Source: Pseudomonas vlassakiae
GTDB taxonomy: Bacteria > Pseudomonadota > Gammaproteobacteria > Pseudomonadales > Pseudomonadaceae
Direction: 5' to 3'
Assembly (NCBI RefSeq): GCF_014269035.2
Contig: NZ_JABWRP020000009.1
Span: forward strand, 62,001-126,000
DNA: 64,000 nt
The notes under the pieces: generated by a model
Told to the model about the DNA's origin: nothing
Seen by the model: only the letters and a program-made list of their open reading frames with translations
Database searches by the model: none
Shown here: in pieces, positions 1 to 8,559 of the stretch
How the letters are laid out: every line of letters starts with the position of its first letter
Numbering within the stretch: the first letter of the stretch is position 1
Translations under genes and position numbers: made by a program

Positions 1-534
1 CGCCAGCTGGCTGTAGCGCAGGATCGGCCCGGCTACCAAGTGCGGGAACAGCGCGACGAAAGCGGCGAAGTCGATGAAGTTGCGCGTTGGCGTGGCGTCC
101 TTGCGGTAGATGTCGACGATGTAGCTCAGGGCGTGGAACACGTAGAACGAAATGCCCAGCGGCAGGAAGATGTTTTCCAGCGTCCAGGTGTTGATGCCCA
201 GCGGCGCCAGCAGCAAGGCCAGCACCTCGGCGCCGAAGTTGGCGTACTTGAAGTAGCCCAGGGTCGACAGGTTGCCGGCCACGCCGACCCACAGAAGACG
301 CAGGGCCAGGCGCTTGTCGCCGGCATCCAGGCGTGCCTTGATGCGCAGGCCGAACCAGTAATTCCAATAGGTGATGCCGACGAACAGCAGGAGGAAGTCC
401 GGCCGCCACCAGGCGTAGAAAATGTAGCTGGCGGCCACGATCACCGTCGAACGCCACTGCGCCCTGGCCAGGAAATACACGGCCAGGAACAGCGGCAGAT
501 ACAGGAACAGGAACACATTGGAGGCGAAGATCAT
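1..534 (-). CDS. algI: AlgI, membrane-bound O-acyltransferase for alginate acetylation (partial, 3' end beyond the window)
   Basis: The first 178 residues of an MBOAT-family membrane protein run off the left edge of the window. The start resembles P. aeruginosa AlgI (MIFASNVFLFLYLPLFLAVY, then SYIFYAWWRPDFLLLF and YFKYANFG), with several hydrophobic helices. AlgI is known to pass acetyl groups across the inner membrane for alginate O-acetylation. The catalytic His region lies outside the window. The start is the ATG at 534, 14 bases after the algE stop, behind a strong GGAAGG ribosome site. In P. aeruginosa and P. putida algG, algX and algL separate algE from algI; here they do not. A paralogous MBOAT protein is possible, but operon position supports AlgI. 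Confidence 0.85.
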   Translation of the reverse strand, partial: MIFASNVFLFLYLPLFLAVYFLARAQWRSTVIVAASYIFYAWWRPDFLLLFVGITYWNYWFGLRIKARLDAGDKRLALRLLWVGVAGNLSTLGYFKYANFGAEVLALLLAPLGINTWTLENIFLPLGISFYVFHALSYIVDIYRKDATPTRNFIDFAAFVALFPHLVAGPILRYSQLA

Positions 535-548
535 GGCACGGCCCTTCC

Positions 549-2003
549 TTAGTAACTGATCACCACGCCGACGCTCAGCTGGTAGTCATCACCGGTTTGC
601 AATGCACTGCCGGCATTGAGGTAACTGGCACTGACCAGCGCGTTGACGTCCAGGTGCTTGCCGTCGATAGCCACCGGAAACATCTTCCAGTAGTAGTTGA
701 GGTCGATCATCTGCCCGACATTGCGCCCGTTGCCATTGCTGCCCTGGTTGATGGCGCGATTGCGCTGCGAACGCTGGTCGCCGTTCATGCGGATCGGCAG
801 GGTACCGTCGGCATCGCGCAGGTCCAGCTGGGTCACCCGCAAGTCCAGTGCGCTGCGCGGGGTAGGGCGGGTCTCCACGGCAAAGCCGTAGTAGCTCAGG
901 TTGCGCAGGTCGAGGGCGACGAACGAGCTGGTCAGGCGGGTGCTGTAGGAACCGGTGCGGGTGATGCGGTCGGACTGGATGGCGTTCAGGCGGAAGCCGT
1001 CGTTCTCGTCGCTGGGCTTGTCGGTCAGGCCCCCTCGCAGTGCCACGCGCGGGGTCCAGGCCAGATCGTCAAAGCGCTTGCCGACTTCGCCGAGGACCGC
1101 CCAGCCCTTGCTGCTGTGGCCGGTGGTGGTGACGCCGTTGCCGTCGGTGTTGTCCATCTTGCCGTCCAGCGCCGCCAGTTCCAGGTGGTAGTCGCTGAGC
1201 ACTGGGTAGGCGAGGTTGTCGCCCTTGAAGAACAGCCCGTAGCGCATGCCCTTGAAGTCGTAACGGTCGCCGGCGTCGTGGCCGCTGTGGTCGTTCTCGT
1301 GCATCAGGCGCACACCGACCTGGTTGTTCTGGCTCCAGCGGTAGGCGTACTGGCCCATCAGGTAGGTGGTGCGCTCCTCGCTGTCGGCCAGGCGGTTGAC
1401 GTCGGTGTTGTAGTTATGGAACTTCTGCCCGACGGCGAAGAACGCCTCGCTGAAGGTGTCCTGATAGTTGAAACGCAGCGACTCGAGGCTGTCGTCCCAC
1501 CAGATGCCGTAGTCGTCATAGAAGCGCTGGCGGCCGAACGATGCAGAGAAGCGCGGGTCGTCGCCGATCAGGTTGCGCTTGACGTACAACTCGCGCAGTT
1601 CGGCGTACCAGCCTTCGGGCTGCTCGCGTTCGTTGGCGTTGGATGCCTCGTTGGTCAGGTTGCTCGACTGGCTGGAGTCGTAGTTCAACCACAGGCGGCC
1701 GTAGACCGTCCACTTGGCCCAGCGCTTTTCCGGCGAGTACCAGGCGAACGATGGCTCGTAACGCAGGCTGTAGAACATCTCACGTTCGCTGCCGACCTGG
1801 GAGTCTTCAGGGCCGTAGCCGGTCTGCACGGTGAGCTTGTTGAACACTTCCGAGGTGATCACCGGCTCGCTGCCATCCCGTGCAGTGACGCGCACCGGTT
1901 CGTTGCTGTCGGCCTCGGGGCCGGTGATTTCTTCTGCGGCGAACGCCGCCGGCAGCGGCGCCAGGGCCAGCAGGGCGCCGAACAGGGGGTGATGCGCTTT
2001 CAC
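549..2003 (-). CDS. algE: AlgE, outer-membrane alginate export porin
   Basis: 484 residues, close to the 490 of P. aeruginosa AlgE, which forms an 18-strand beta-barrel exporting alginate. There is a Sec signal peptide (MKAHHPLFGALLALAPLPAAFA). The body is rich in aromatic and charged residues typical of the barrel (REMFYSLRYEPSFAWYSP, FGRQRFYDDYGIWWDDS), and the protein ends with a beta-strand closing on Tyr (LSVGVVISY). The start ATG overlaps the algK stop by 4 bases, so the two are translationally coupled. It acts with AlgK in the outer membrane. The next gene downstream is algI rather than algG. Confidence 0.93.
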   Translation of the reverse strand: MKAHHPLFGALLALAPLPAAFAAEEITGPEADSNEPVRVTARDGSEPVITSEVFNKLTVQTGYGPEDSQVGSEREMFYSLRYEPSFAWYSPEKRWAKWTVYGRLWLNYDSSQSSNLTNEASNANEREQPEGWYAELRELYVKRNLIGDDPRFSASFGRQRFYDDYGIWWDDSLESLRFNYQDTFSEAFFAVGQKFHNYNTDVNRLADSEERTTYLMGQYAYRWSQNNQVGVRLMHENDHSGHDAGDRYDFKGMRYGLFFKGDNLAYPVLSDYHLELAALDGKMDNTDGNGVTTTGHSSKGWAVLGEVGKRFDDLAWTPRVALRGGLTDKPSDENDGFRLNAIQSDRITRTGSYSTRLTSSFVALDLRNLSYYGFAVETRPTPRSALDLRVTQLDLRDADGTLPIRMNGDQRSQRNRAINQGSNGNGRNVGQMIDLNYYWKMFPVAIDGKHLDVNALVSASYLNAGSALQTGDDYQLSVGVVISY

Positions 2004-3451
2004 AGGGTGGCCTCCTTGAACAGCCCGTTGCGAGCGGCCAGGGCACGCTCGATATCATCCTTTGGCAGGGTCTTTTCCAGGCGCCTGATCAGGCTGCGCG
2101 CGCTGCGTTCACCCAGGTCGAAGGCGACCCGGGCATAGGTGTAGGCCTTGACCGGGTCGTGGCACAGGGCACGGCCATAGGCGTGCAGGGTGGCCATGCG
2201 GTACCAGGCGGCGGTGTTGCCCTTGTCGGCTTCGGCCTGGAACAGCGCCAAGGCCTTTTCCTGGTCAGGCTGGTCTTCGACGCCCTTGCTGTAGTACTCC
2301 CCCAGCAGCAGGCCGGCACCGGGGTAGCCGTTGGCGCGCAGTTCATCGATCAGGGCGCGGGCTTTGTCCGGGTCCAGGGTCAGCCAGTTGTTGACCATGT
2401 AGAACTGCGCCTGCAAGGCTTTGGCCCGGGTGGGTTCGCGCTCGCGCACCTGGTCGATCAGCGCCTGGGTTTCCTCGGCGTTGTGCTCGGTCGGGTTGGA
2501 GATCATGTAGTTGGCCTTGGACACCATGGCCGGCACGAAGCCGTGGGCCACGGCCACATCGCGCCAGCGCTGGACGCGGGCGGTAGCCAGGTTCAGTGCC
2601 TCGTCCTGGGCCTTTTCGCGGGCCTGTTGCTCGGGCGTCGGTGGCAGCTTTTCGGTGCCGGGTGCGCTGGCCTGGTTCTCATAGCGGTCGGCTTCCTGTT
2701 CGGCGCGCTGCACGCTGGTAATGCTGTCGAGCAGCGCGGCGACGCGGTGGATGATCTCCACCGGCAACTGCTCGCGCTCTGGCTCGAGCTGGTCGGCGAA
2801 GGGCGGGAACAGGCGGTCCTGCTGTTCGCCGAGGAACGCGTAGTAGCGGTCCAGGGCACGCACGTCCACGCGCACCGCCTGGCGATACCAGCGCTCGGCG
2901 CCGGCACGGTCACCCTGGCGTTCGGCAAGCACGGCGTGGTACAGCGCAGGAAGGCAGTTGAGCAGGCAGGCCTGTTCGTACAGGGCCAGCAACTGCGCCG
3001 CCTGGGCGGTGTCGACCAGCTCCGGGTAGGTCAGGAACACTTCCAGCGTGGTGCTGGTGTTGCGCGGGTCGAGGTTGGCCGGGTAGCGCGTCAGTGCCTG
3101 GGCCATCCACGGCCGCAGCGCCTCGCGCAGGCTTGGGGTGCGGTCGATCAGGCGGGCCAGCGAAGCCAGTGCCGGGACCATGCCATGGCCGTCGGCAAAG
3201 GCCTTCTGGTACAGCGCCACCACTTCCGCGCGGCTGGCATCTTCGCGCCCGGCCAGCACATCACCCAGCAGCAGGGTACTGGCCAGGTCGCCACGGGCAG
3301 CCAGTTCGCGCAGGTCGGTAGTGACCTCGGCCGACGGGTCCTTGTACAGCGCGTAGCGGATCTGCTCCAGGCTCTGCCCGGCGCTGGCCGAGCTGGCGCA
3401 GGCCAGCGCCAGGCCAGCCAGCAAAAGGCGGGGGGGCATATTGGCGGTCAT
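2000..3451 (-). CDS. algK: AlgK, TPR/Sel1-repeat periplasmic scaffold for alginate export
   Basis: 483 residues made of Sel1/TPR-like helical repeats (for example LYEQACLLNCLPALYHAVLA and GAGLLLGEYYSKGVED near the C-terminus). AlgK is known as an outer-membrane lipoprotein that localises AlgE and bridges the periplasmic export complex. The N-terminus is a signal peptide (MTANMPPRLLLAGLALACASSASAGQ), but the Cys sits in an LALAC context, which is not a good lipobox; cleavage by signal peptidase I after ASA is equally plausible. The start ATG has GAGGA upstream. The stop overlaps the algE start, and alg44 lies 21 bases upstream. Confidence 0.9.
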   Translation of the reverse strand: MTANMPPRLLLAGLALACASSASAGQSLEQIRYALYKDPSAEVTTDLRELAARGDLASTLLLGDVLAGREDASRAEVVALYQKAFADGHGMVPALASLARLIDRTPSLREALRPWMAQALTRYPANLDPRNTSTTLEVFLTYPELVDTAQAAQLLALYEQACLLNCLPALYHAVLAERQGDRAGAERWYRQAVRVDVRALDRYYAFLGEQQDRLFPPFADQLEPEREQLPVEIIHRVAALLDSITSVQRAEQEADRYENQASAPGTEKLPPTPEQQAREKAQDEALNLATARVQRWRDVAVAHGFVPAMVSKANYMISNPTEHNAEETQALIDQVREREPTRAKALQAQFYMVNNWLTLDPDKARALIDELRANGYPGAGLLLGEYYSKGVEDQPDQEKALALFQAEADKGNTAAWYRMATLHAYGRALCHDPVKAYTYARVAFDLGERSARSLIRRLEKTLPKDDIERALAARNGLFKEATL

Positions 3452-3472
3452 GGCGTCATCGTCCTCGGCCGT

Positions 3473-4636
3473 TTAGCGCGCTGCGCCGAACGGCAGGCCC
3501 ATGAACAGATCGACCGCTACCGCTTTCTGGTAGGCCGCCGCCGGCAACGGGCTGTCAGGCTTGATGGTCAGCGCCAGGTTGCGGTTGACCTCATCGACCC
3601 GTGCGTCGACCACCTTGCCGCTGTAGTGCTGGTCGAGGCCGAACACCTGCATGTCCACCGACTTCACCCGGTCGACATCGGCGAGCTTGTCGAACGGCAC
3701 ATTGGCGCGTACGAACAGGCCCTGGTCCTTGGGCAGCAGGTGCATCAGCGCGGCCTCTTTATAGCCGTAGCCGTCCAGGCGTTGGTTCGGGTAGTAGACC
3801 GTGCAATCGCACGGGCTGTTGATCACGGTCTCGATGGTGGCGCGGCCGAGCAGGGTCTGCAGGTCACCCGGCGACAGGTCGGCGACCGCCTTCATGTCGG
3901 CCGGGCTGGTGAAGCTGGTGGCCAGCTGCGTGGAGATGCTGGCCAGCGGCTGGCCGGCCTGCACTTCGGTGGCGCCGGCAGGCAGCAGGTACTTCACATA
4001 GCCGTTGTCGGGCATGCTGATGACCTGGGCGTTGGTCGCCACCTGGGCCTGCAGCGCCGGGATGCGGAAGAACAGCAGGTAGCCCTTGTAGCCGACGAAG
4101 GCCAGCGCGGCGACGCCAGCGGCGGTGTACAGCAAGGTGCCGGTCAGGGCCTTGAGGCGGGCGCCCGGGGTGCGTGCGCTGGCGTACTTGTGCTTGCGTT
4201 CCTTGATGTAGTTCTCGCGCTGCATGACATTGAACAGGCCGTTGATGTCGGCGATTTCGCCGGACATGTAGGCGCTGATCAGGTAGCGCAGGATGTCGCG
4301 CTTCTGTGCATCGAGTTCGACGAACTGCGCGCCCACTTCGCTGCCACGCTGGGAGACGATGCGGATCTTGCTGTCGATGTTCAGGTCGACCTGGTTCAGG
4401 CGCAAGCGGATCGAGGCGTCGTACAGCGTGCCGACGTTCAGCGGCGCGTCGTGGATCAGGCCCAGCCCGCCCAGGGAAATATCCTGCAAGGCGACTTCGA
4501 ACGGGGCCTGGCCGGCACTGGCCAGGCGCACCCGTGCGTTCATCCGGGTGCGCACGTACTGGCGCTCGTCGACCGCCTCGTGGACGATGTTGGCCGCTGT
4601 CTTGCCCGGGGCCGCGGGAATGTTCGTGGTACTCAT
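3473..4636 (-). CDS. alg44: Alg44, PilZ-domain c-di-GMP receptor of alginate synthase
   Basis: 387 residues. The N-terminal PilZ domain carries the c-di-GMP signature: Arg25 and Arg29 as RxxxR (RQYVR), then DISLGG with Asp52 and Ser54. One transmembrane helix follows around residues 165-190 (ALTGTLLYTAAGVAALAFVGY). The periplasmic part resembles a membrane-fusion/HlyD-type protein. Alg44 is known to activate the Alg8 synthase after binding c-di-GMP. It lies 16 bases after alg8 and 21 bases before algK, in one operon. A MASE1-GGDEF cyclase at 35.6-37 kb is one possible source of ligand, but that link is only inferred. Confidence 0.93.
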   Translation of the reverse strand: MSTTNIPAAPGKTAANIVHEAVDERQYVRTRMNARVRLASAGQAPFEVALQDISLGGLGLIHDAPLNVGTLYDASIRLRLNQVDLNIDSKIRIVSQRGSEVGAQFVELDAQKRDILRYLISAYMSGEIADINGLFNVMQRENYIKERKHKYASARTPGARLKALTGTLLYTAAGVAALAFVGYKGYLLFFRIPALQAQVATNAQVISMPDNGYVKYLLPAGATEVQAGQPLASISTQLATSFTSPADMKAVADLSPGDLQTLLGRATIETVINSPCDCTVYYPNQRLDGYGYKEAALMHLLPKDQGLFVRANVPFDKLADVDRVKSVDMQVFGLDQHYSGKVVDARVDEVNRNLALTIKPDSPLPAAAYQKAVAVDLFMGLPFGAAR

Positions 4637-4652
4637 GTGCAGGCGCCTTTCC

Positions 4653-6182
4653 TTAACGTTGCGAGAGTTCTAGGAGAACGGTGATGACCCCGAAGAAGAT
4701 CGCGATCGACGAGCACAGCATCGCCTTCGAGGACCAGCGGTTGAGGCTGGCGTCGAAGTCGACGCTGCCAGTGGCCAGGGTGGTCTTCTGTCGCGTCCAG
4801 CTTTGCTGGTCCATGTGGAACATCGCGTAGACCTTCATCAGCGAACCGACGATCTGGTTGTAATAAAGAACGAAGGGGTACATCGGGCTGACCGGGTGGC
4901 CGGCGAAGACGAACAGCACGGTCACCAGGCTGCGCGAGATCAGCACCCAGAACAGGTACACCAGCAGGTACTGGATACCGAACACCAGGCCGGCCACCAC
5001 CGAGGCGGTCAGGCCCATCAGGCAGGTCCACATCGACACGCGCTGGTCGAGCAGCACGTACAGGGTGAACAGCCCCAGGCGGGCCCGGCCGAGCAGGGCA
5101 GTGGCGCGGAAGTTCTGCCGCAGCGAGTTGCCGTACCAGCGGAACATCAGCTGGCGGGTGGCGATCCAGAAGCTGTCGCTGGGCGGGTGCTCGACGGTCA
5201 GGGTATGGCTGTCGGGCACGTAGAAGGTGTTCCAGCCAGCGCGCATCAGGCTCAGCCAGCTCGACTTGTCGTCCCCGGTAAGGAACTGGAAGCGGCCCAG
5301 GCGCCAGTGTTCGAGGAAGTCGGCCTCGACGTCGCGGATGAACTCGGGGTCGGTCATCACTTCGGCGCGGAAGAACGACAGCCGCCCGGTCAGGGTCAGC
5401 ACACGGTGCGACAGCGCCATCGAACACATGTTGATGTGGCGCTGGACGAAGCGCATCGAGTGCCACTGGCGCATCCAGCGGCTGCCCTCGACTTCGCAGA
5501 ATTCGTTGGTGGTCAGGCCACCCACGTCTGGCAGCACGGCGAACAGCTTGACCGCTCGCTCGACACAGCCAGGCAGCATCATGGTGTCGCCGTCGACCAC
5601 GCCGACCACGGCGTCACTCAGCGGCATCTGCCGCGACAGCGCGCGGAACGCATGGGCCAGGCCGTCACGCTTGCCGGTGCCCCGGGCGCGGACGATCACC
5701 AGCTTGATGTCGTCACGGTCCTTGACCTCGTTGCGCATGATCTGCTTGATGAAGGTCTCGTCGCCTTTCTCGACGATCGAGGCGATCACCGTGCAGGGCA
5801 CGTTCAGCCGTTGCACTTCCTGGAACACCGACTGGTAGACCTTGAAGGTGGTGGTGGTCGGGATGCGGAAGCTGGTCACCACCATGAACATGTGCGAGGG
5901 CAGCGCGGCATCGCCCAGGCGGTCGACCTGCCGGCGCAGGCGCGGAAACTTCCAGTGCAGGAAGTACATGCCGCGCAGGTAATGGACCACGGCATTGCCG
6001 TAGCGCCACATGCCCAGCGTGCCGATGATGAAGATGAACAGGTGGTGGTCCGGGTCCAGGTACTGCGGCGCGACCATCTCCGACGCCAGCGCAATCAACC
6101 CGGCGAGGCACGCCCAGCCGAAGAAGCTGGCGCCTGCGCGCAGGTAGCCGGGGGCCACGAAGGGCGGTTGCTGTCGATCCAT
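4653..6182 (-). CDS. alg8: Alg8, family 2 glycosyltransferase (polymannuronate synthase)
   Basis: 509 residues with N- and C-terminal membrane helices around a cytoplasmic GT2 domain. Processive-synthase motifs are visible: DGD within GVVDGDTMMLPG, GDDKSSWLSL, and a QxxRW-type RQLMFRW. Alg8 is known to polymerise GDP-mannuronate (made by AlgD) and extrude the chain with Alg44. I start at the ATG at 6182 (MDRQQPPF), preceded by CAGGAG. A GTG-type start 13 codons upstream would add a basic N-terminus with no obvious ribosome site. There is a 91-base gap from algD. Confidence 0.93.
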   Translation of the reverse strand: MDRQQPPFVAPGYLRAGASFFGWACLAGLIALASEMVAPQYLDPDHHLFIFIIGTLGMWRYGNAVVHYLRGMYFLHWKFPRLRRQVDRLGDAALPSHMFMVVTSFRIPTTTTFKVYQSVFQEVQRLNVPCTVIASIVEKGDETFIKQIMRNEVKDRDDIKLVIVRARGTGKRDGLAHAFRALSRQMPLSDAVVGVVDGDTMMLPGCVERAVKLFAVLPDVGGLTTNEFCEVEGSRWMRQWHSMRFVQRHINMCSMALSHRVLTLTGRLSFFRAEVMTDPEFIRDVEADFLEHWRLGRFQFLTGDDKSSWLSLMRAGWNTFYVPDSHTLTVEHPPSDSFWIATRQLMFRWYGNSLRQNFRATALLGRARLGLFTLYVLLDQRVSMWTCLMGLTASVVAGLVFGIQYLLVYLFWVLISRSLVTVLFVFAGHPVSPMYPFVLYYNQIVGSLMKVYAMFHMDQQSWTRQKTTLATGSVDFDASLNRWSSKAMLCSSIAIFFGVITVLLELSQR

Positions 6183-6273
6183 GTCGGCTTGACTCCTGTT
6201 TTTGCGGTGCCCGCGCGCCACCCCGCCGAGGCCTGAGCCAATGGCGGGTGGTGCGCGGTGGGTGCCGGGTCGG

Positions 6274-7581
6274 TTACCAGCAGATGCCTTGGCTGTGGCT
6301 GTCGCTCAGGCCGGGCATGAAGCCGACCAGGTCGATCACCTGCTTGCCGTGGCCGCTTTGCAGGGCGCTGGCGAAGCGTGGGTCGTTGTTCCCCAGGACG
6401 ATCACCTCGGCGTCATCGATCACCTGCTGCAGGTCGCTGTGCAGCAGCGACGAAACATGGGGGATCTTCGCTTCGATGTAGTCCTTGTTGGCCCCGTGCA
6501 CGCGGGCGTATTCGACGTTCTCGTCGAAGATGTGCAACTGGTAGCCCTTGCCGATCAGGCGCTCGGCCAGTTCCACCAGCGGGCTTTCGCGCAGGTCGTC
6601 GGTGCCGGCCTTGAAGGCCAGGCCCAGCAGGGCGATCTTGCGTTTGTCCTGGCGCTCGATGAGGTCGAAGGCGTTTTGCACCTGCGAGGCATTGCTGGCC
6701 ATCAGCGAGTCGAGCAGCGGCGCCTTCACATCCAGGCTGGCAGCGCGGTAGGTGAGGGCGCGCACGTCCTTGGGCAGGCACGAGCCGCCGAAAGCGAAGC
6801 CCGGGCGCAGGTAGTAGCGGGACAGGTTGAGCTTGTGGTCCTGGCACACCACATCCATCACCTCGCGGCCATCGACGCCGGCAGCCTTGGCAATGTTGCC
6901 GATCTCGTTGGCGAAGGTGACCTTGGTCGCGTGCCATACGTTGCAGGTGTACTTGATCATCTCGGCGACTTCGATCGACTTGCGGATCACCGGTGCCTCA
7001 AGGCCGTTGTACAGCGACTCGAGCAGGTCACCCGACTGGCTGTCCAGTTCGCCGATCACGGTCATGGCCGGGAAGTCGTAGTCCTGGATGGCCGTGCTTT
7101 CGCGGAGGAATTCCGGGTTGACCGCCACGCCGAAGTCGACGCCGGCTTTCTTACCCGAGTATTGCTCCAGGATCGGGACCACCACGTTCTTTACCGTGCC
7201 TGGCAGCACGGTGCTGCGGACCACCACGGTGTGGCGGTTGGCCTTGTCGCGCAGGGCGGTGCCGATTTCCCGGCAGACCGCCTCCATGTACACCAGGTCC
7301 AGGTCGCCGTTCTTCTTGCTCGGGGTGCCGACGCACAGCAGCGACAGGTCGCTGGCGAGGATCGCTGCCTGCACGTCGGTGGTGCCGCGCAGGCGGCCTG
7401 TGCTGACACCGTCTTGCAGCAGCTGTTCCAGGCCTGGCTCGACGATCGGCGATTTGCCCTGGTTGATCAGTTCGATTTTTGCCGGAGAAATGTCCACCCC
7501 CAGCACGTGATGGCCGCGGGCCGACAGGCACCCCGCACAGACTGCGCCTACATAGCCAAGTCCAAAGATACTGATGTTCAT
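6274..7581 (-). CDS. algD: AlgD, GDP-mannose 6-dehydrogenase
   Basis: 435 residues (P. aeruginosa AlgD has 436). It oxidises GDP-mannose to GDP-mannuronate, the committed step of alginate synthesis. The Rossmann start MNISIFGLGYVGAVCAGC is visible. The catalytic Cys is at residue 268 in FGGSCLPKD, the same number as in P. aeruginosa, and the C-terminus ends GICW. The start is the ATG at 7581 with GGGAGAGGG upstream; a longer frame from 7602 would bypass that site. It is first in the operon. The upstream region lacks an evident AlgU-type promoter (see the 7582-8106 entry). Confidence 0.96.
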   Translation of the reverse strand: MNISIFGLGYVGAVCAGCLSARGHHVLGVDISPAKIELINQGKSPIVEPGLEQLLQDGVSTGRLRGTTDVQAAILASDLSLLCVGTPSKKNGDLDLVYMEAVCREIGTALRDKANRHTVVVRSTVLPGTVKNVVVPILEQYSGKKAGVDFGVAVNPEFLRESTAIQDYDFPAMTVIGELDSQSGDLLESLYNGLEAPVIRKSIEVAEMIKYTCNVWHATKVTFANEIGNIAKAAGVDGREVMDVVCQDHKLNLSRYYLRPGFAFGGSCLPKDVRALTYRAASLDVKAPLLDSLMASNASQVQNAFDLIERQDKRKIALLGLAFKAGTDDLRESPLVELAERLIGKGYQLHIFDENVEYARVHGANKDYIEAKIPHVSSLLHSDLQQVIDDAEVIVLGNNDPRFASALQSGHGKQVIDLVGFMPGLSDSHSQGICW

Positions 7582-8106
7582 ACGTCCCTCTCCCTGGGGC
7601 ACGGCAAAGCCGGCCGAGATACATCGTTCATGAAGTTGTCGAATGGCAGACGCGCAGAAGTAAGCCGCGCTCGAAGTGGCGTTGCAGGCTGTTTCTTAGT
7701 GGTCTTTTTACAGCCTAAGGGCGTTTATATTTTTATTGCAAGCGCTGATATTGGGTTGTTTGAAATTAATTTAATTCTTTCCTGTTAAAGTTTAAAAACT
7801 CTTATAAATCAATAAGTTAAAGTTGCTGTTAGTTGGGCGTCAAAAAAATGATAACCCCCTGAATGGCGGTAAAGTGACGCCAAGGACGTGGCGTTTTCCG
7901 GGTTTCTCTCTCGGCGTGGTCAGCCTGAACTGCACCGCTGGGACGGATAAAATCCCTGTAAATCAAGGCCTCGCAGGGCGCGGTGGTGGCGCAATACTGG
8001 CTTGCGACGAAGGTCGACGATGGGCATAGTGACCGCACAGTCTGCAGCTGCTCTCAGGATTGTGAGCAGGTAGCCCATGACGGCACAGGAACAAGGAGAA
8101 CGTCAT
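7582..8106. other. Non-coding region between algD and the XRE regulator; AT-rich core
   Basis: About 525 bases without a credible gene. The centre (7690-7860) is strikingly AT-rich compared with its surroundings, with runs such as TTTATATTTTTATTG and TTAAAGTTTAAAAACTC. It presumably holds the algD promoter (minus strand) and the promoter of the XRE gene (plus strand). I searched the minus strand for the AlgU/sigma-22 pattern GAACTT-N16/17-TCTGA or TCAAA. I found only weak CAACTT and AAACTT hexamers without a correctly spaced -10. AT-rich tracts like this are typical MvaT/H-NS-type silencing targets, which is inference. Confidence 0.5.
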
Positions 8107-8481
8107 ATGAAAGGAATCGGCCCACGGCTGCGAGAAGAGCGTGAACGGCTGGGCATGACCCAGCGGGTATTTGGTGACATCGGCGGCGTCGAACCCAACG
8201 CTCAGGGCAAATACGAAAGTGGCGAGCGCACGCCTCGCGCGGATTACCTGGCAGCGCTGGCGACCAAGGGCGTGGATGCGCTGTATGTGCTCAGCGGGGA
8301 GCGCACTCCGGCGCCGCTGGAAAGCCTGTCGGCAGATGAAACCGGTCTGCTGGGCGCGTTCCGGCGGTTGCCGGCGGCTGACAAGGCGGCGTTGTGGCAT
8401 CTGCTGGGGCGCCTGGTGGGTGAGGGCAGTGGGGGGGAACCGGCACGACAGCTGCGTCATGAGCGTCAGACGTTTCTGTAG
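8107..8481 (+). CDS. XRE-family (Cro/CI-type HTH) transcriptional regulator
   Basis: 124 residues. The N-terminal half is a lambda-repressor-type helix-turn-helix (RLREERERLGMTQRVFGDIG, then NAQGKYESGERTPRADYLAAL). This is followed by the VDALYVLSGERT linker common in phage-like and Pseudomonas XRE regulators, and a short helical tail. I start at the ATG at 8107, behind AAGGAGAACGTCAT; a longer frame from 8077 has no ribosome site. It sits just upstream of gacA on the same strand, with about 78 bases between. Its target is unknown; the adjacent algD and gacA promoters are natural candidates. Confidence 0.85.
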   Translation: MKGIGPRLREERERLGMTQRVFGDIGGVEPNAQGKYESGERTPRADYLAALATKGVDALYVLSGERTPAPLESLSADETGLLGAFRRLPAADKAALWHLLGRLVGEGSGGEPARQLRHERQTFL

Positions 8482-8559
8482 GAAGTTTTACGCTAGGTCC
8501 GCCGTGAAAAATTTTGTTAAGGTGGCGGGATCCAATCGCCCTGTTGACGAGGTGTCTGC

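Noticed and set aside
597..2138. Long plus-strand open frame opposite algE and algK
   Set aside because: High-GC shadow of genes with strong family evidence on the other strand; Val/Ala/Gln/His-rich composition typical of antisense frames.
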